A DNA stretch of 64,000 nucleotides from positions 119,528 through 183,527 of the forward strand of contig JBEBYL010000006.1 in assembly GCA_040391135.1 (NCBI GenBank), in the 5' to 3' direction. Numbering within the stretch: the first letter of the stretch is position 1; each line of letters opens with the position of its first letter. The DNA is from G025836975 sp040391135 (lineage in GTDB: Bacteria > Pseudomonadota > Gammaproteobacteria > Burkholderiales > Burkholderiaceae_B). The notes below the pieces were generated by a model. That model had not been told where the DNA came from, did not search any database, and saw only the letters and a list, made by a program, of their open reading frames with translations. Shown here piece after piece: positions 63,996 through 64,000 of this stretch. Made by a program: the position numbers and the translations under genes.

Positions 63996-64000
63996 CAACT

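Overview
The window looks like chromosomal DNA from a betaproteobacterium of the Burkholderiales, most likely the Alcaligenaceae (Bordetella, Achromobacter, Pusillimonas and relatives). The basis is high GC in the housekeeping parts, Bug-type (TctC) binding proteins, many TRAP transporters, a LiuR-type leucine catabolic locus carrying aceK, and a smg...topB neighbourhood. Genus is not claimed. I saw no rRNA, tRNA, CRISPR array or intact insertion sequence.

Layout. 1-1481: end of a CUT1 sugar ABC transporter (two permeases, the first cut by the window edge). 1516-2217: two small conserved proteins. 2313-6002: an exported RHS protein ending in a DUF2235 lipase-type domain. 6165-11345: core genes argS, a SPOR protein, dsbA, a cystathionine beta-lyase and a LysE exporter. 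11353-23137: a divergent catabolic locus. Its minus strand has a five-gene operon (biotin carrier, NDP-forming acyl-CoA ligase, DUF35, thiolase-like protein, biotin carboxylase). Its plus strand has an OadA/pyruvate-carboxylase-type carboxyltransferase with an altered substrate motif, a TRAP transporter and two SDR dehydrogenases, followed by a Bug gene remnant. 23426-27739: TauE-like protein, sulfonate/nitrate-type ABC transporter and GntR regulator. 28058-34892: GntR regulator, type III CoA-transferase, two carboxyltransferase beta subunits, a 73-residue biotin carrier and a biotin carboxylase, with a second TauE-like gene nearby at 35221. 35990-45717: MBL hydrolase, MerR/LiuR regulator and the leucine/isovalerate genes (isovaleryl-CoA dehydrogenase, aceK, thiolase, methylcrotonyl-CoA carboxylase). 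45718-46622: non-coding, with a 223-bp nested palindrome. 46623-54715: D-threonine-aldolase-like enzyme, smg, gluQ, a GDYXXLXY membrane protein and topB. 54889-57961: RidA, FAH hydrolase, Bug protein and GntR regulator. 57984-64000: LacI regulator, gluconokinase, TRAP transporter, and a second TRAP large subunit at the edge.

How it fits together. The middle of the window holds three separate biotin-dependent carboxylase systems. One is the well-understood methylcrotonyl-CoA carboxylase. The other two (11.4-18.7 kb and 28.1-34.2 kb) have no obvious named pathway, sit with their own transporters and CoA-activation genes, and share an 11-base promoter motif (CAACTATTTTG) with both GntR genes. 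I infer one linked regulon for uptake, CoA activation, carboxylation and cleavage of an unidentified carboxylic acid, and regard this as the best candidate for an undescribed system here.
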